From the NCBI RefSeq assembly GCF_009498275.1, contig NZ_CP045643.1, positions 6,820,001 through 6,884,000 of the forward strand: 64,000 nucleotides of DNA, in the 5' to 3' direction. Origin of the DNA: Streptomyces fagopyri. GTDB taxonomy: Bacteria; Actinomycetota; Actinomycetes; Streptomycetales; Streptomycetaceae. The notes below the pieces were generated by a model. That model made no database searches. It was given only the letters and a program-made list of their open reading frames with translations, and was not told the DNA's origin. Shown one piece after another: positions 54,361-61,977 of the stretch. Position 1 is the stretch's first letter; the number at the start of each line of letters is the position of its first letter. Position numbers and translations under genes: made by a program.

Positions 54361-54624
54361 CTAGGGATGGTGCTCCGGCGGCCGGTACGGCGGGATGTCA
54401 CGGCTGGGCTGGTAGTGCGGGCCCTGGTGGATGTGCCACAGGATCATGGTCATGTCCACGGTGGCCACCAGCCACAGCACGCCGCAGGCGGCGGCCCACC
54501 CGGGCCGTCCGGCCAGCGCGAACGCGGCCGTCCCGAAGACCGCCCACGCCAGGCCCCAGGCACTCAGCCAGAAGCGCATCCGCAGAGCACTGCGCGCTGT
54601 CGTCGGTTCACTGCCTGTACGCAT
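54361..54624 (-). CDS. DUF6343-like small membrane protein
   Basis: An 87-residue protein starting MRTGSEPTTARSALRMRFWLSAWGLAWAVFGTAAFALAGRPGWAAACGVLWLVATVDMTMILWHIHQGPHYQPSRDIPPYRPPEHHP. Two hydrophobic helices (about 17-37 and 42-62) precede a conserved polar tail HIHQGPHYQPxRDxPPYRP. It matches a short, well-conserved Streptomyces family of unknown function. The start ATG at 54622-54624 is chosen because MRTGSEPTTARSxLRMRFWL is the family's usual beginning. Confidence 0.78.
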   Translation of the reverse strand: MRTGSEPTTARSALRMRFWLSAWGLAWAVFGTAAFALAGRPGWAAACGVLWLVATVDMTMILWHIHQGPHYQPSRDIPPYRPPEHHP

Positions 54625-54724
54625 CGGGATCACCGTTCCCGGACCGCCGTTCCTACTCGAAAACGTACTCTCGTCGTGCACGTTCACCAAAGGGACGAAG
54701 GCCGGACCGACGGGGGAGGCGACA

Positions 54725-55711
54725 GTGCTGCTGGAGGCGCTGCGGGCGGACGCGAGGCTCGCCGAGTGGCTGCGGGACCTGGAGGGCGAGGGCGCGCCCC
54801 GGGCGGAGGCGGTGCTTCCCGACGCGGACGAGCTGGCGGACATCCTGCTCGACCTGTCCGTGGCCCACGAACACGTCAACGAGTTCGTCGCACTGCGCTC
54901 CCGGCTCGCCGCGGACCCGGAGGCGATGACGCTGCTCACGCGGTGCGTCGCCCGGTTCGTACGGGACATGGGGGAGATCGGCAGGGGATGGGAACCGCCC
55001 GCGTTCCCCGCCTCGACGGGACCCCTCGGGCGCTGCTTCCACCTTTACGTCTTCGTCGCGGCGCTCCCGTACGTCCGTGCCTACCACCACGCTCGCGGTA
55101 TCCCCGACGACGTGTCCCGGCGCACCCTCGCCGACCTCGGGCGGCATGTGGCGGTCCATCGCAGACGGCTCGGCACGGCGGGTCTGCTCTTCCCCTGGTG
55201 GATCGCCCTGCACTTCCACGGCGAGCTGTTCCAGCTGGGGCGGCTGCAGTTCCAGCGGGCCCGGCTCGGCCGGCGCACCGGCCGTGCGGTCGCGGCGGCG
55301 GGCCTCGGCTCAGGACCGGGCGATCCCTGTCTGAGCGTGCACATAGCCGACTTCCGCGGGCCGCTGTCGCCCGCCGCCTGTGAGCGGTCGCTCGCCCTGG
55401 CGCGGGAGTTCTTCGCCCGGCACTACCCCGACGAGCGCTACGAGGTGGCGGAGTGCCACTCCTGGCTGCTGGATCCGCAGCTCGGGCGGTATCTGCCGGC
55501 GGACTCGAACATCATGCGCTTCCAGGAACGTTTCCGCGTCGCCTACCAGGAGACGACCCCGGACGACGGGGTGCCGGTCGGGTTCGTCTTCGGCGACCCC
55601 GAGCTGCCGACCCGTGACCTGCCGAGGCGGAGTGCCGTGGAGCGGGCGGTGGGGGACCATCTGCGGGACGGCGGGCACTGGTACGTCGGACACGGCTGGT
55701 TCGCGCTGTAG
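54725..55711 (+). CDS. Acyltransferase-domain protein (N-acyltransferase-like, DUF5596 type)
   Basis: A 328-residue protein. The N-terminal helical part (LLEALRADARLAEWLRDLEGEG) is followed by a conserved core FPWWIALHFHGELFQLGRLQFQR, SVHIADFRGPLSPAACERSLALAREFFARHYPDERYEVAECHSWLLDPQLGRYLPADSNIMRFQERFRVAYQ and RRSAVERAVGDHLRDGGHWYVGHGWFAL. This agrees with Streptomyces proteins annotated as acyltransferases with a GNAT-like fold. Substrate unknown. The GTG at 54725 has GGGGGAGG five bases upstream; longer upstream frames lack similarity. Divergent to the DUF6343-like gene. Confidence 0.7.
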   Translation: MLLEALRADARLAEWLRDLEGEGAPRAEAVLPDADELADILLDLSVAHEHVNEFVALRSRLAADPEAMTLLTRCVARFVRDMGEIGRGWEPPAFPASTGPLGRCFHLYVFVAALPYVRAYHHARGIPDDVSRRTLADLGRHVAVHRRRLGTAGLLFPWWIALHFHGELFQLGRLQFQRARLGRRTGRAVAAAGLGSGPGDPCLSVHIADFRGPLSPAACERSLALAREFFARHYPDERYEVAECHSWLLDPQLGRYLPADSNIMRFQERFRVAYQETTPDDGVPVGFVFGDPELPTRDLPRRSAVERAVGDHLRDGGHWYVGHGWFAL

Positions 55712-55800
55712 AACCGCCCCGGGTGCTGGCGATGAGTTCCCGATGCCCGTCCGGTCTATCCCTGCGACAGCACCTCGTACCGCTTCGCACAGGAGACCCC

Positions 55801-56244
55801 ATGTCCGAGACCACCGTCCCCGCCACCCCGGCCACCGCGTCGCGCTCCCGCACCCCGCGCGGCCGGGCTCCGCGGATCGCGCTGAGCGCCCTGCAGATCG
55901 TCCTCGGTCTCTTCTACGCGTTCGCGAGCGCCCTGCCCAAGCTCATCGCGCACCCGTCGGCGGCCGAGTCCTTCGACAAGCTCGGCTGGGGCAGCGCGGG
56001 CATGTACATCATCGGCACGCTCGAACTCGCCGGTGGCGTGGCCCTGTTGATCCCGCTGCTGTCCTCGGTGGCGGCGGTGGCGCTCAGCGCGCTGATGGTC
56101 GGCGCCTTCATCGTCAACGTCACGGTGGTGCACGGACCGTACGTGGCGACCCCGCTCGTCCTGATCCTGCCGCTCGCGCTGATCGCGTGGGCACGCAGGA
56201 GTCACAATGCCGAGCTGGTCCGGCTGGTACGACGCCGGGCGTGA
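55801..56244 (+). CDS. DoxX-family membrane protein
   Basis: A 147-residue protein with four membrane helices: ALSALQIVLGLFYAFASALPKLIA, GMYIIGTLELAGGVALLIPLL, SSVAAVALSALMVGAFIVNVTVV and ATPLVLILPLALIAWARR. The GTLELAGGVALLIP segment is the DoxX signature. The family is linked to redox and quinone functions; in mycobacteria a DoxX partner acts with superoxide dismutase. Cytoplasmic N-terminus rich in Thr/Ala/Arg. The start is ATG at 55801. Confidence 0.82.
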   Translation: MSETTVPATPATASRSRTPRGRAPRIALSALQIVLGLFYAFASALPKLIAHPSAAESFDKLGWGSAGMYIIGTLELAGGVALLIPLLSSVAAVALSALMVGAFIVNVTVVHGPYVATPLVLILPLALIAWARRSHNAELVRLVRRRA

Positions 56245-56259
56245 GCGCTGTACGGGGTC

Positions 56260-56292
56260 GAGGGGCTCTCCGGCGGTGACGGAGAGCCCCTC
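56260..56292 (+). terminator. Terminator after the DoxX gene
   Basis: GAGGGGCTCTCCG pairs exactly with CGGAGAGCCCCTC around the loop GCGGTGA, about 16 bp after the stop codon. Confidence 0.88.
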
Positions 56293-56326
56293 TACCGCGT
56301 CGGGGACGGGGGCCGGTCACGAGCGC

Positions 56327-56534
56327 GACCGGTGACCGGTGATCGGTGACCGGTCACGGGTGACCGGGACGGCCGTCGCGGAGCCGCCGGGCCAAGGCCT
56401 CCGGAGGCCCGGTCCGCAGGGTCTCGGGGGCCAGGTCTCCGGGGCCGGGGACCCGTGACGGCCTGGTGCCGACCCGTGACGGCCTGGTGCCGACCCGTGC
56501 CGGTCTGCCGCCGACCCGTGACGGCGTGGTGTCA
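56327..56534. repeat. Tandem repeats between DoxX and S4-protein genes
   Basis: Two arrays are visible. At about 56327-56366 heptamers of the type CGGTGAC/CGGTGAT/GGGTGAC repeat five times. At 56451-56534 a 21-bp unit, ACCCGTGACGGCCTGGTGCCG, occurs four times: copies one and two are identical, copies three and four diverged. The last copy runs three bases into the 3' end of the S4-protein gene. Confidence 0.9.
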
Positions 56535-57044
56535 GGGGGCCTCGGGACCACCGAGGCCCCGGAGGCGCTCCAGCTCGCGACGGTCGCGCTTGGTCGGGCG
56601 CCCCGCGCCCCGGTCGCGGACCCCGGCCGGGGCGACGGCCTCGCGCGGCGGGGGCGGCGGGCTGTTGTCCACGTAGCACTCGGCCGCGACGGGCGGCCTG
56701 ACCCGCTTGCGGATCACCCGCTTCACCACGACGATCCGCTCCCGGCCCCCGTGCCGCAGGCGGACCTCGTCGCCCACGCGCACCGCGTACGCGGGTTTGA
56801 CGCGCTCGCCGTTCACCCGGACATGACCGCCCCTGCACGCGGTCGCGCCCGTCGAGCGGGTCTTGACCAGACGTACGGACCAGATCCAGCTGTCGACGCG
56901 CACGCTCTCGCCGCCCGCCGGGCGCGCGGCGACGGCGGCAGCCACCGTGTCGCCGGCAGCCACCGTGTCGCCGGAAGCCGTTGTCCCGTCGTCCGCGCTC
57001 TTCTTCTCGTCGTCCCGTTCGACGTCCGCACCCTCAGAAGCCAT
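56532..57044 (-). CDS. S4-domain RNA-binding protein (Hsp15/HslR-like)
   Basis: A 170-residue protein. The S4 domain (about 48-105) reads VRVDSWIWSVRLVKTRSTGATACRGGHVRVNGERVKPAYAVRVGDEVRLR, the Hsp15-type arrangement; Hsp15 binds stalled 50S subunits carrying peptidyl-tRNA. The basic C-terminus (RPTKRDRRELERLRG) fits RNA binding. The acidic N-terminal extension contains a short direct repeat GDTVAA-GDTVAA (about 25-36) not found in the family. The start is ATG at 57042-57044. Confidence 0.82.
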   Translation of the reverse strand: MASEGADVERDDEKKSADDGTTASGDTVAAGDTVAAAVAARPAGGESVRVDSWIWSVRLVKTRSTGATACRGGHVRVNGERVKPAYAVRVGDEVRLRHGGRERIVVVKRVIRKRVRPPVAAECYVDNSPPPPPREAVAPAGVRDRGAGRPTKRDRRELERLRGLGGPEAP

Positions 57045-57165
57045 GCCCCGACTCTAGAAGACGTCGCCGGGCCGGGCCGCATTTCCGTCACGCCGACCCA
57101 CGCGGGGCGGCGGCCGGTGGGGCCTCCCGGTCGCACGGTGGGGTCCCGGTCGTACGGTGGGGGTC

Positions 57166-58008
57166 ATGGACAGAGGCCCGATGGACAGCGGCGATCTCAC
57201 GGGTTCCGCAGATCGAACAGGCGGCACGGGTCGCACGGGCATCAGGGGTCCGGCGGGTCCCGCGGGCCCGCCCGATCCCGCCGCCGCGGCGGACGTGGCG
57301 GACCTGGCGGAACTGGACGGACGCATCGCGGGGTGCCGGGCCTGTCCGCGGCTGGTGGAGTGGCGCGAGGAAGTGGCCCGCACCCGACGTGCCGCCTTCG
57401 CCGACCAGACGTACTGGGGCCGCCCGGTCCCGGGCTTCGGCCCGGCCGACGCGTCGCTGCTGATCGTCGGTCTCGCGCCGGCCGCGCACGGCGCCAACCG
57501 CACCGGCCGCATGTTCACGGGGGACCGCTCGGGAGACGTGCTCTACGCGGCGCTGCACGAGGTGGGACTGGCCTCGCGGGAAACGGCCGTCAGCGCGGAC
57601 GACGGGCTGACCCTGCGCGGCGTACGGATCACCTCGCCCGTGCGCTGCGCCCCGCCCGCCAACAAGCCCACCCCCGAGGAGCGCGACACCTGCCGGCCCT
57701 GGCTGGTGCGCGAACTGGAACTGCTGCGGCCCTCCCTCCGCGCGGTCGTCGTTCTCGGCGCCTTCGGCTGGCAGGCCGCGCTGCCCGCCTTCGCCCGGGC
57801 GGGCTGGGAGGTGCCGCGGCCCCGCCCGGCGTTCGCGCACGGAGCCCGGGTCACCCTCACGTCGCCCACGCCGCTCGACGTCTTCGGCTGCTTCCACGTC
57901 AGCCAGCGGAACACGTTCACGGGACGGCTGACCCCCGCCATGCTGCGGGAGGTGCTGCGCACGGCGGCCTCGGCGGCGGGGCTGACGACGCGGCCGCAGG
58001 GCGGCTAG
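57166..58008 (+). CDS. Family-5 (UDGb-type) uracil-DNA glycosylase
   Basis: A 280-residue DNA repair enzyme with four iron-sulfur cysteines placed as in families 4/5: CRAC near the N-terminal domain start, VRCAPP and DTCRPWL. Motif I is GLAPAAHGANRTGRMFTGDRSG; the AxHG/NRTGRxFTGDxSG form with Ala at the usual water-activating position is typical of family 5. Motif II region is FHVSQRNTFTGRLT. It removes uracil and related deaminated bases. The N-terminal about 40 residues are a Gly/Thr/Pro-rich extension. ATG 57166 was chosen; GTG 57157 is possible. Confidence 0.88.
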   Translation: MDRGPMDSGDLTGSADRTGGTGRTGIRGPAGPAGPPDPAAAADVADLAELDGRIAGCRACPRLVEWREEVARTRRAAFADQTYWGRPVPGFGPADASLLIVGLAPAAHGANRTGRMFTGDRSGDVLYAALHEVGLASRETAVSADDGLTLRGVRITSPVRCAPPANKPTPEERDTCRPWLVRELELLRPSLRAVVVLGAFGWQAALPAFARAGWEVPRPRPAFAHGARVTLTSPTPLDVFGCFHVSQRNTFTGRLTPAMLREVLRTAASAAGLTTRPQGG

Positions 58009-58017
58009 CCTCCTCCG

Positions 58018-58980
58018 ATGGGCCTGTATCCGGAGATCGAACCGTACGACCACGGAATGCTCGACGTCGGGGACGGCAACCGCGTCCACTGGGAGGTCTG
58101 CGGAAACCCGGACGGGAAGCCTGCGCTCATGCTGCACGGCGGCCCGGGCTCCGGCTGCGGCCCCTCGTTCCGGCGCTATTGCGACCCCGCCAAGTACCGG
58201 ATCGTGCTGCTCGACCAGCGCGGCTGCGGACGCTCCACCCCGCACGCGAGCGCCCACGGCACCGACATGAGCGTCAACACGACCGCACACGTGATCGGGG
58301 ACCTGGAACTGCTGCGACGCCGTCTGGGCATCGAACGCTGGCTGGTGTGGGGGGTGTCCTGGGGCTCGGTGCTCGGACTGCGTTACGCGCAGACGTGTCC
58401 GGACGTCGTCTCCGAGCTGGTGCTGACCGCGGTGGCCACCGGCTCGAACCCCGAAGTGGCCCTGCTGACCCGGGGCCTCGGCACGATCTTCCCCGAGGCC
58501 TTCGAGCGGTTCCTCGCCGAACTGCCCGAGGGCGAGCGCCGGGGGAATCTCGCGGCCGCCTACAGCCGGCTGCTCGAATCGCCGGACGCCGAGGTGCGGG
58601 CACGGGCGGCGCGCGCCTGGACCGACTGGGAGACGGCGATCGCGCCGGCGCCGCCGCGATCCGTGCCACGGTACGAGGACGCGGAGTTCCGTATGGGGTT
58701 CGCGCGCACCGTCACGCACTACTTCGGCAGTGACCACTTCCTGGGGGAGGGGAACGACGAGGGCGTGGTGCTCCGGGACGCTCCTCTGCTGAAGGGGATC
58801 CCCGGCACGCTCGTCCAGGGCAGTCTCGACTTCGGGAACCTGCTGGGCGTCGTCTGGCGGCTCCACCGGGCCTGGCCCGACAGCGAGTTGGTCGTCGTGG
58901 ACGACGTGGGGCACACCATGGGAGCGACCGGGGTGGTGGACGCGCTGGTGGCGGCGACGGACAGGTACGCCCTCCGCTGA
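58018..58980 (+). CDS. pip: Proline iminopeptidase (alpha/beta hydrolase, S33)
   Basis: A 320-residue alpha/beta hydrolase that releases N-terminal proline. HGGPGSG (oxyanion region), the signature LDQRGCGRSTPH, nucleophile Ser in VWGVSWGSVLGLRYAQ, Asp in LVQGSLDFGN and His in VDDVGHTMG. The normal final Asp-containing motif usually reads GRYD; here SLDFGNLLGV replaces it, still with an Asp. Starts nine bases after the glycosylase stop, so likely the same operon. Confidence 0.9.
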   Translation: MGLYPEIEPYDHGMLDVGDGNRVHWEVCGNPDGKPALMLHGGPGSGCGPSFRRYCDPAKYRIVLLDQRGCGRSTPHASAHGTDMSVNTTAHVIGDLELLRRRLGIERWLVWGVSWGSVLGLRYAQTCPDVVSELVLTAVATGSNPEVALLTRGLGTIFPEAFERFLAELPEGERRGNLAAAYSRLLESPDAEVRARAARAWTDWETAIAPAPPRSVPRYEDAEFRMGFARTVTHYFGSDHFLGEGNDEGVVLRDAPLLKGIPGTLVQGSLDFGNLLGVVWRLHRAWPDSELVVVDDVGHTMGATGVVDALVAATDRYALR

Positions 58981-59122
58981 CCGGCTTCCCCCCTCGCCCA
59001 GGTTCCCTCGTTCACCGCGCACCCTGCGCCGGCCGTGCTTCCGTCGCGCGCCCCCGGCCCTCCGGTACCTGGGCGAGAGGGGGGCGCGGGCGCGTTCCGT
59101 GAGAGGCCTCCGCGTGACGTGT

Positions 59123-59632
59123 TCAGGGCGTGTCCGCCGGCGGGGGGAGGCGTACCTCGGCCCACACCGTTTTTCCGGGTGCGGCGGGGCGCGGGGCGAG
59201 TCCCCAGTCGTGGGCGAGGGCGTCGACGAGGAGCAGGCCGCGGCCGGACTCGCCGTCCGGCGCCTGTGGTCCCGGGACGGGGAGCCTCTCGGTAAGGGTG
59301 TCGGTGACCTCGATCCGTAGGGCGCCCCCGGTCCCGGTGAGGCTGAGGTGGAAGTCGCGGCCGGGGACGTGGCCGTGCCGGACCGCGTTCGCGGTGAGTT
59401 CCGCCGCGATGAGGGTGACGGTCTCGTTGGCGGGCGAGGTGTACGGGTGGCCCCATTCGTTCAGGCGGTGGGAGACGAGACGGCGGGCGAGCCGTGCGCC
59501 GCGTGGGGTCGACGTGAACCGCATGGCGAACTCACGTGCGGGCGCGAGGCGTTGCGGCATATGCCCTTGTGGGGGAGTCACGGGCTTCATGGGGGTAACG
59601 GTCGCGGCGTGTGCGTAGCGTTGAACAGGCAT
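59123..59632 (-). CDS. HATPase_c (anti-sigma factor-like) ATP-binding protein
   Basis: A 169-residue GHKL-type ATP-binding protein. N-box ELTANAVRHGHVPG (about 81-94), G1 region ESGRGLLLVDALAHDWG and the C-terminal GKTVWAEVRL. The N-terminal FAMRFTSTPRGARLARRLVSHRLNEWG is typical of the large Streptomyces set of RsbW/SpoIIAB-like single-domain kinases. It is divergent from an XRE regulator and DUF397 gene, forming the regulatory triad often repeated in Streptomyces. ATG 59630-59632 was chosen because it has GGCGG upstream. Confidence 0.85.
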   Translation of the reverse strand: MPVQRYAHAATVTPMKPVTPPQGHMPQRLAPAREFAMRFTSTPRGARLARRLVSHRLNEWGHPYTSPANETVTLIAAELTANAVRHGHVPGRDFHLSLTGTGGALRIEVTDTLTERLPVPGPQAPDGESGRGLLLVDALAHDWGLAPRPAAPGKTVWAEVRLPPPADTP

Positions 59633-59779
59633 GACGCGCTGACCGCCGTCCGTTGTACGTGGCCGGCGGTGCGGTTGTACGCGGAGTGAGGCGTGACCGG
59701 CCGCCCGCGCGCCCCGTTGATTGCGGGAACGGATGCGGGTTCGGGGTGCCGGTGGTGCGTACGTACGGAGGTGTCGCGC

Positions 59780-60610
59780 GTGGAGGAGCAGCGGGCGGAG
59801 GGCGAGTACGAGTCCGGTGCGGGGATCCTGCACGTGTTCGGGCGTCAGCTGAAGCTGTTCCGGGAGCGGGCCGGGGTGGATCGGGCGGAGTTGGGGGCGC
59901 GGACGGGGTACTCGGCGTCGACGATCGCCTCGTTCGAGCAGGGGAGGCGGATCCCTCCGCCCAGGTTCATCGACAGCGCCGATGAAGTGTTGGGTGCGAG
60001 TGGGGTGTTGAGGGCGGGGAAGGAGGAGGTGGCTCGGGCGCAGTATCCGGCGTTCTTCAGGGATGCGGCCAGGTTGGAGACCGAGGCGGTTGAGCTGCAT
60101 GTGTACGCGAATCAGGCGGTACCTGGTCTCATGCAGACGGAGGAATACGCGCGCTCGGTGTTCGCGAACTGGCGGCCACTGCTGGATGAGGAGACTGTCG
60201 AACAGAGGGTCACCGCACGCCTGGCCCGGCAGCACATTTTCTGCCGCTCGCCGCTGCCCACTCTCAGCTTCGTCATCGAGGAGTCGGTACTGCTTCGCCC
60301 GCTGGGTGGACGGGGCGTGATGCGTGGGCAACTTGAGCAGATCCTGCTCCACGGACAGAGGCGTAACGTGGAAATCCAGGTGATGCCGACCGAGCGAGAA
60401 GAGCACTCCGGACTGGCCGGCCCGTTCACCTTGATCGAGACGAAGGAAGGGCGGAGGATCGCCTACGTGGAGGCGCAACAAGACAGCCGCCTCTACACCG
60501 AGCGGAAGCCGGTCCGGGAGATCGAGGAGCAGTACGGCATCCTCCGGGCACAGGCGCTCACTCCGCGTGAATCGCTGGTCCTCATTGTGAAGTTGCTGGG
60601 AGAGACATGA
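59780..60610 (+). CDS. XRE-family regulator with DUF5753 sensor domain
   Basis: A 276-residue regulator. The HTH (about 17-72) reads FGRQLKLFRERAGVDRAELGARTGYSASTIASFEQGRRIPPPRFIDSADEVLG. The C-terminal DUF5753 domain (about 95-270) includes LHVYANQAVPGLMQTEEYARSVF, RLARQHIFCR, FVIEESVLLRPLGG and IQVMPTEREEHSGLAGPFTLIE. In the BldB/WhiJ-type systems this class of HTH works with a small DUF397 partner, and the next gene is exactly that, overlapping by ATGA. GTG 59780 is chosen (GGAGG eight bases upstream). Confidence 0.9.
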   Translation: MEEQRAEGEYESGAGILHVFGRQLKLFRERAGVDRAELGARTGYSASTIASFEQGRRIPPPRFIDSADEVLGASGVLRAGKEEVARAQYPAFFRDAARLETEAVELHVYANQAVPGLMQTEEYARSVFANWRPLLDEETVEQRVTARLARQHIFCRSPLPTLSFVIEESVLLRPLGGRGVMRGQLEQILLHGQRRNVEIQVMPTEREEHSGLAGPFTLIETKEGRRIAYVEAQQDSRLYTERKPVREIEEQYGILRAQALTPRESLVLIVKLLGET

Positions 60611-60819
60611 GCGTCGAAGAGTCTGTGAGCGCCACCCCCGAGTCGGCCTGGTTCGTGAGCAGTTACAGCAGCGGGGCGGGCGGCGAGTGCGTCGAGGTCG
60701 CCTCCCGGCCGGGAGTCACGCACGTTCGTGACTCGAAGGACAAGACGGGACCCGTGGTGAGCCTCACGCCGGTCGCCTGGACCGAGTTCGTCGGCTTCGT
60801 GGCCCGGCGCATTCCGTAG
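60607..60819 (+). CDS. DUF397 small acidic protein (WhiJ/BldB-system partner)
   Basis: A 70-residue protein with the full DUF397 pattern: WFVSSYSSGAGGECVEVA, VTHVRDSKDKTGPVVSLTPVAWTEFVGFV. It overlaps the XRE gene by ATGA. DUF397 proteins modulate the adjacent XRE regulator; the paired mechanism is known from whiJ and bldB loci. Together with the divergent HATPase gene they make the recurrent Streptomyces regulatory triad. Confidence 0.93.
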   Translation: MSVEESVSATPESAWFVSSYSSGAGGECVEVASRPGVTHVRDSKDKTGPVVSLTPVAWTEFVGFVARRIP

Positions 60820-60899
60820 GGGCCCGTGACCCGGGTCCGGGAAGCCGGCGCCGAATAACCCTTCGAAAAGGTCCCGTTGTCACTGCTAACGTCACCGAC

Positions 60900-61631
60900 G
60901 TGGCGAAACTCAATCAGATCATCGCAGTGGAGAAGGGCGTCAAGTCCAAGTCCCATCAGGACCTGACGGCAGCCCATCACGGGCTGCAGAAGCCCGCGTT
61001 GCTGGCCGGTATCTCGCGGACCTATCAGCCGAAGGACGAAGAGGGCGAGCAGTTGCCGCCCGAGTCCACCCGGGTGCAGGTGCAGGCGGAGGACGTGCTG
61101 CGGGACACCGCGGGGACGCTCACGCGGCTGTTCGATGTGACCGCCACCAAGGACTGGGCCAACTGCGCGGCCCGCGCGGACGTGAAGGTGGACGGGCGGG
61201 TGCTCGTCGCCGATGTGCCCGTCTCCTACCTGCTGTTCCTCGAGAAGCAGCTCACCGACATCAACACCTTCGTCAGGAAGCTGCCGGTTCTCGACGCCTC
61301 CGAGTCCTGGGTGCAGGACCCCTCCACCGACGCGTGGAAGACCGAGCCCGTCCGCACCCTGCGGACGAAGAAGGTCCCGCGCAACCACGTGAAGGCCGAG
61401 GCCACCGAGAAGCACCCCGCGCAGGTCGAGGTGTACTACGAGGACATTCCCGTCGGCTACTGGACGACCGTGAAGTTCTCCGGCGCCCTGCCCGCCCGGC
61501 GCGTGAACGAACTCCTCGACCGCGTCGAGAAGTTGCAGCAGGCCGTCAAGTTCGCCCGTGAGGAGGCGAACGGCGTGGACGTCGTCGACCAGCGCGTCGG
61601 TGACTCCGTTTTCGGCTACCTGTTCGGGTAG
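60900..61631 (+). CDS. Conserved protein of unknown function preceding the permuted tRNA-like RNAs
   Basis: A 243-residue soluble protein, VAKLNQIIAVEKGVKSKSHQDLTAAHHGLQKPALLAGISRTYQPKDEEGEQLPPESTRVQVQAEDVLRDT. A middle beta-rich section follows (ADVKVDGRVLVADVPVSYLLFLEKQLTDINTFVRKLPVLDASESW), then VRTLRTKKVPRNHVKAEATEKHPAQVEVYYEDIPVGYWTTVKFSGALPARRVNELLDRVEKLQQAVKFAREEANGVDVVDQRVGDSVFGYLFG. No enzyme motif or signal was recognised; it is Lys-rich for this genome, compatible with RNA binding. The GTG start at 60900 has TAACGT (60887-60892) seven bases before it, so the mRNA is probably leaderless. Two structured RNAs follow within 50 bp of its stop. Confidence 0.75.
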   Translation: MAKLNQIIAVEKGVKSKSHQDLTAAHHGLQKPALLAGISRTYQPKDEEGEQLPPESTRVQVQAEDVLRDTAGTLTRLFDVTATKDWANCAARADVKVDGRVLVADVPVSYLLFLEKQLTDINTFVRKLPVLDASESWVQDPSTDAWKTEPVRTLRTKKVPRNHVKAEATEKHPAQVEVYYEDIPVGYWTTVKFSGALPARRVNELLDRVEKLQQAVKFAREEANGVDVVDQRVGDSVFGYLFG

Positions 61632-61642
61632 CCTCATGATCT

Positions 61643-61670
61643 CCCCGGCCACGACGCACCACGGCCGGGG
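61643..61670 (+). terminator. Hairpin after the unknown-function gene
   Basis: CCCCGGCC (61643-61650) pairs exactly with GGCCGGGG (61663-61670), with a 12-base loop. It could terminate the upstream mRNA or serve as a processing boundary before the first tRNA-like RNA, which begins only a few bases later. Confidence 0.6.
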
Positions 61671-61677
61671 CGCGCGA

Positions 61678-61834
61678 GGAGCGCAAGCTGAAACTGAGGC
61701 TTGTCGTGAAAGGCACGGTTCCAGTGGAGGTTCGATCCCTCCCCGCGGCACCCAACGGCACCCCCACAGTGCCCACGCGCCGCGGTAGCCCAATTGGCAG
61801 AGGCAGACCGTGATCAATCTCAGACTCTTGCTCC
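61678..61834 (+). ncRNA. Circularly permuted tRNA-like RNA, unit 1 (YrlA-like architecture)
   Basis: The order is T-arm, acceptor, D-arm. T-stem GGAGG (61726-61730), loop TTCGATC, CCTCC (61738-61742). Acceptor 3' strand CCGCGGC (61743-61749) pairs 7/7 with downstream GCCGCGG (61779-61785); the 29-base cap between them contains a GGCAC/GTGCC hairpin. Then TA, D-arm GCCCAATTGGCAGAGGC (61788-61804) with GG in the loop. At the anticodon-stem position CACGGTT (61714-61720) pairs with GACCGTG (61806-61812), seven pairs, and a 5-base variable loop CCAGT precedes the T-arm. Outside it, CTGAGG-C-TTG (61694-61703, one bulged C) pairs with CAATCTCAG (61815-61823), and GGAG..CAAG (61678-61687) pairs with CTTGCTCC (61827-61834). 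Confidence 0.78.
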
Positions 61835-61869
61835 AGACTCAGCATTCGCCGCCGATCGCCGGATCGACC

Positions 61870-61977
61870 GGGCCCAGGCCCCAGTACGTCGAGATGCTGG
61901 TTCAAGTCCAGCCCGCGCAGCTCGATGCGTGGTGGTCCAAAGGCAGGACGCGGCGACATAACGACTGACCTGGGTCC
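61870..61977 (+). ncRNA. Circularly permuted tRNA-like RNA, unit 2 (YrlA-like architecture)
   Basis: Same permuted order as unit 1. T-stem GCTGG (61896-61900), loop TTCAAGT, CCAGC (61908-61912). Acceptor 3' strand CCGCGCA (61913-61919), 6-base cap GCTCGA, 5' strand TGCGTGG (61926-61932): seven pairs with one G-T. Then TG, D-stem GTCC, loop AAAGGCA, GGAC (61935-61949). The stem leading away from the tRNA-like body is irregular: ACGTCG (61886-61891) with CGACAT (61954-61959), CAGT (61882-61885) with ACTG (61964-61967), then a nine-pair helix of 61870-61878 with 61969-61977. No anticodon loop exists because both RNA ends are there. Confidence 0.75.

Noticed and set aside
61671..61754. Unit 1 read as an ordinary colinear tRNA starting at GCCGGGG (61664)
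   Set aside because: The acceptor would have a mismatch, the D-loop lacks GG, and the anticodon loop would have ten bases. The permuted fold pairs 7/7 in the acceptor and seven in the anticodon-position stem.
61776..61920. Colinear tRNA with a large insert, joining the D-arm of unit 1 to the T-arm of unit 2
   Set aside because: Only five of seven acceptor pairs form, and no anticodon stem closes within canonical distance. Each half has a better partner in permuted order.
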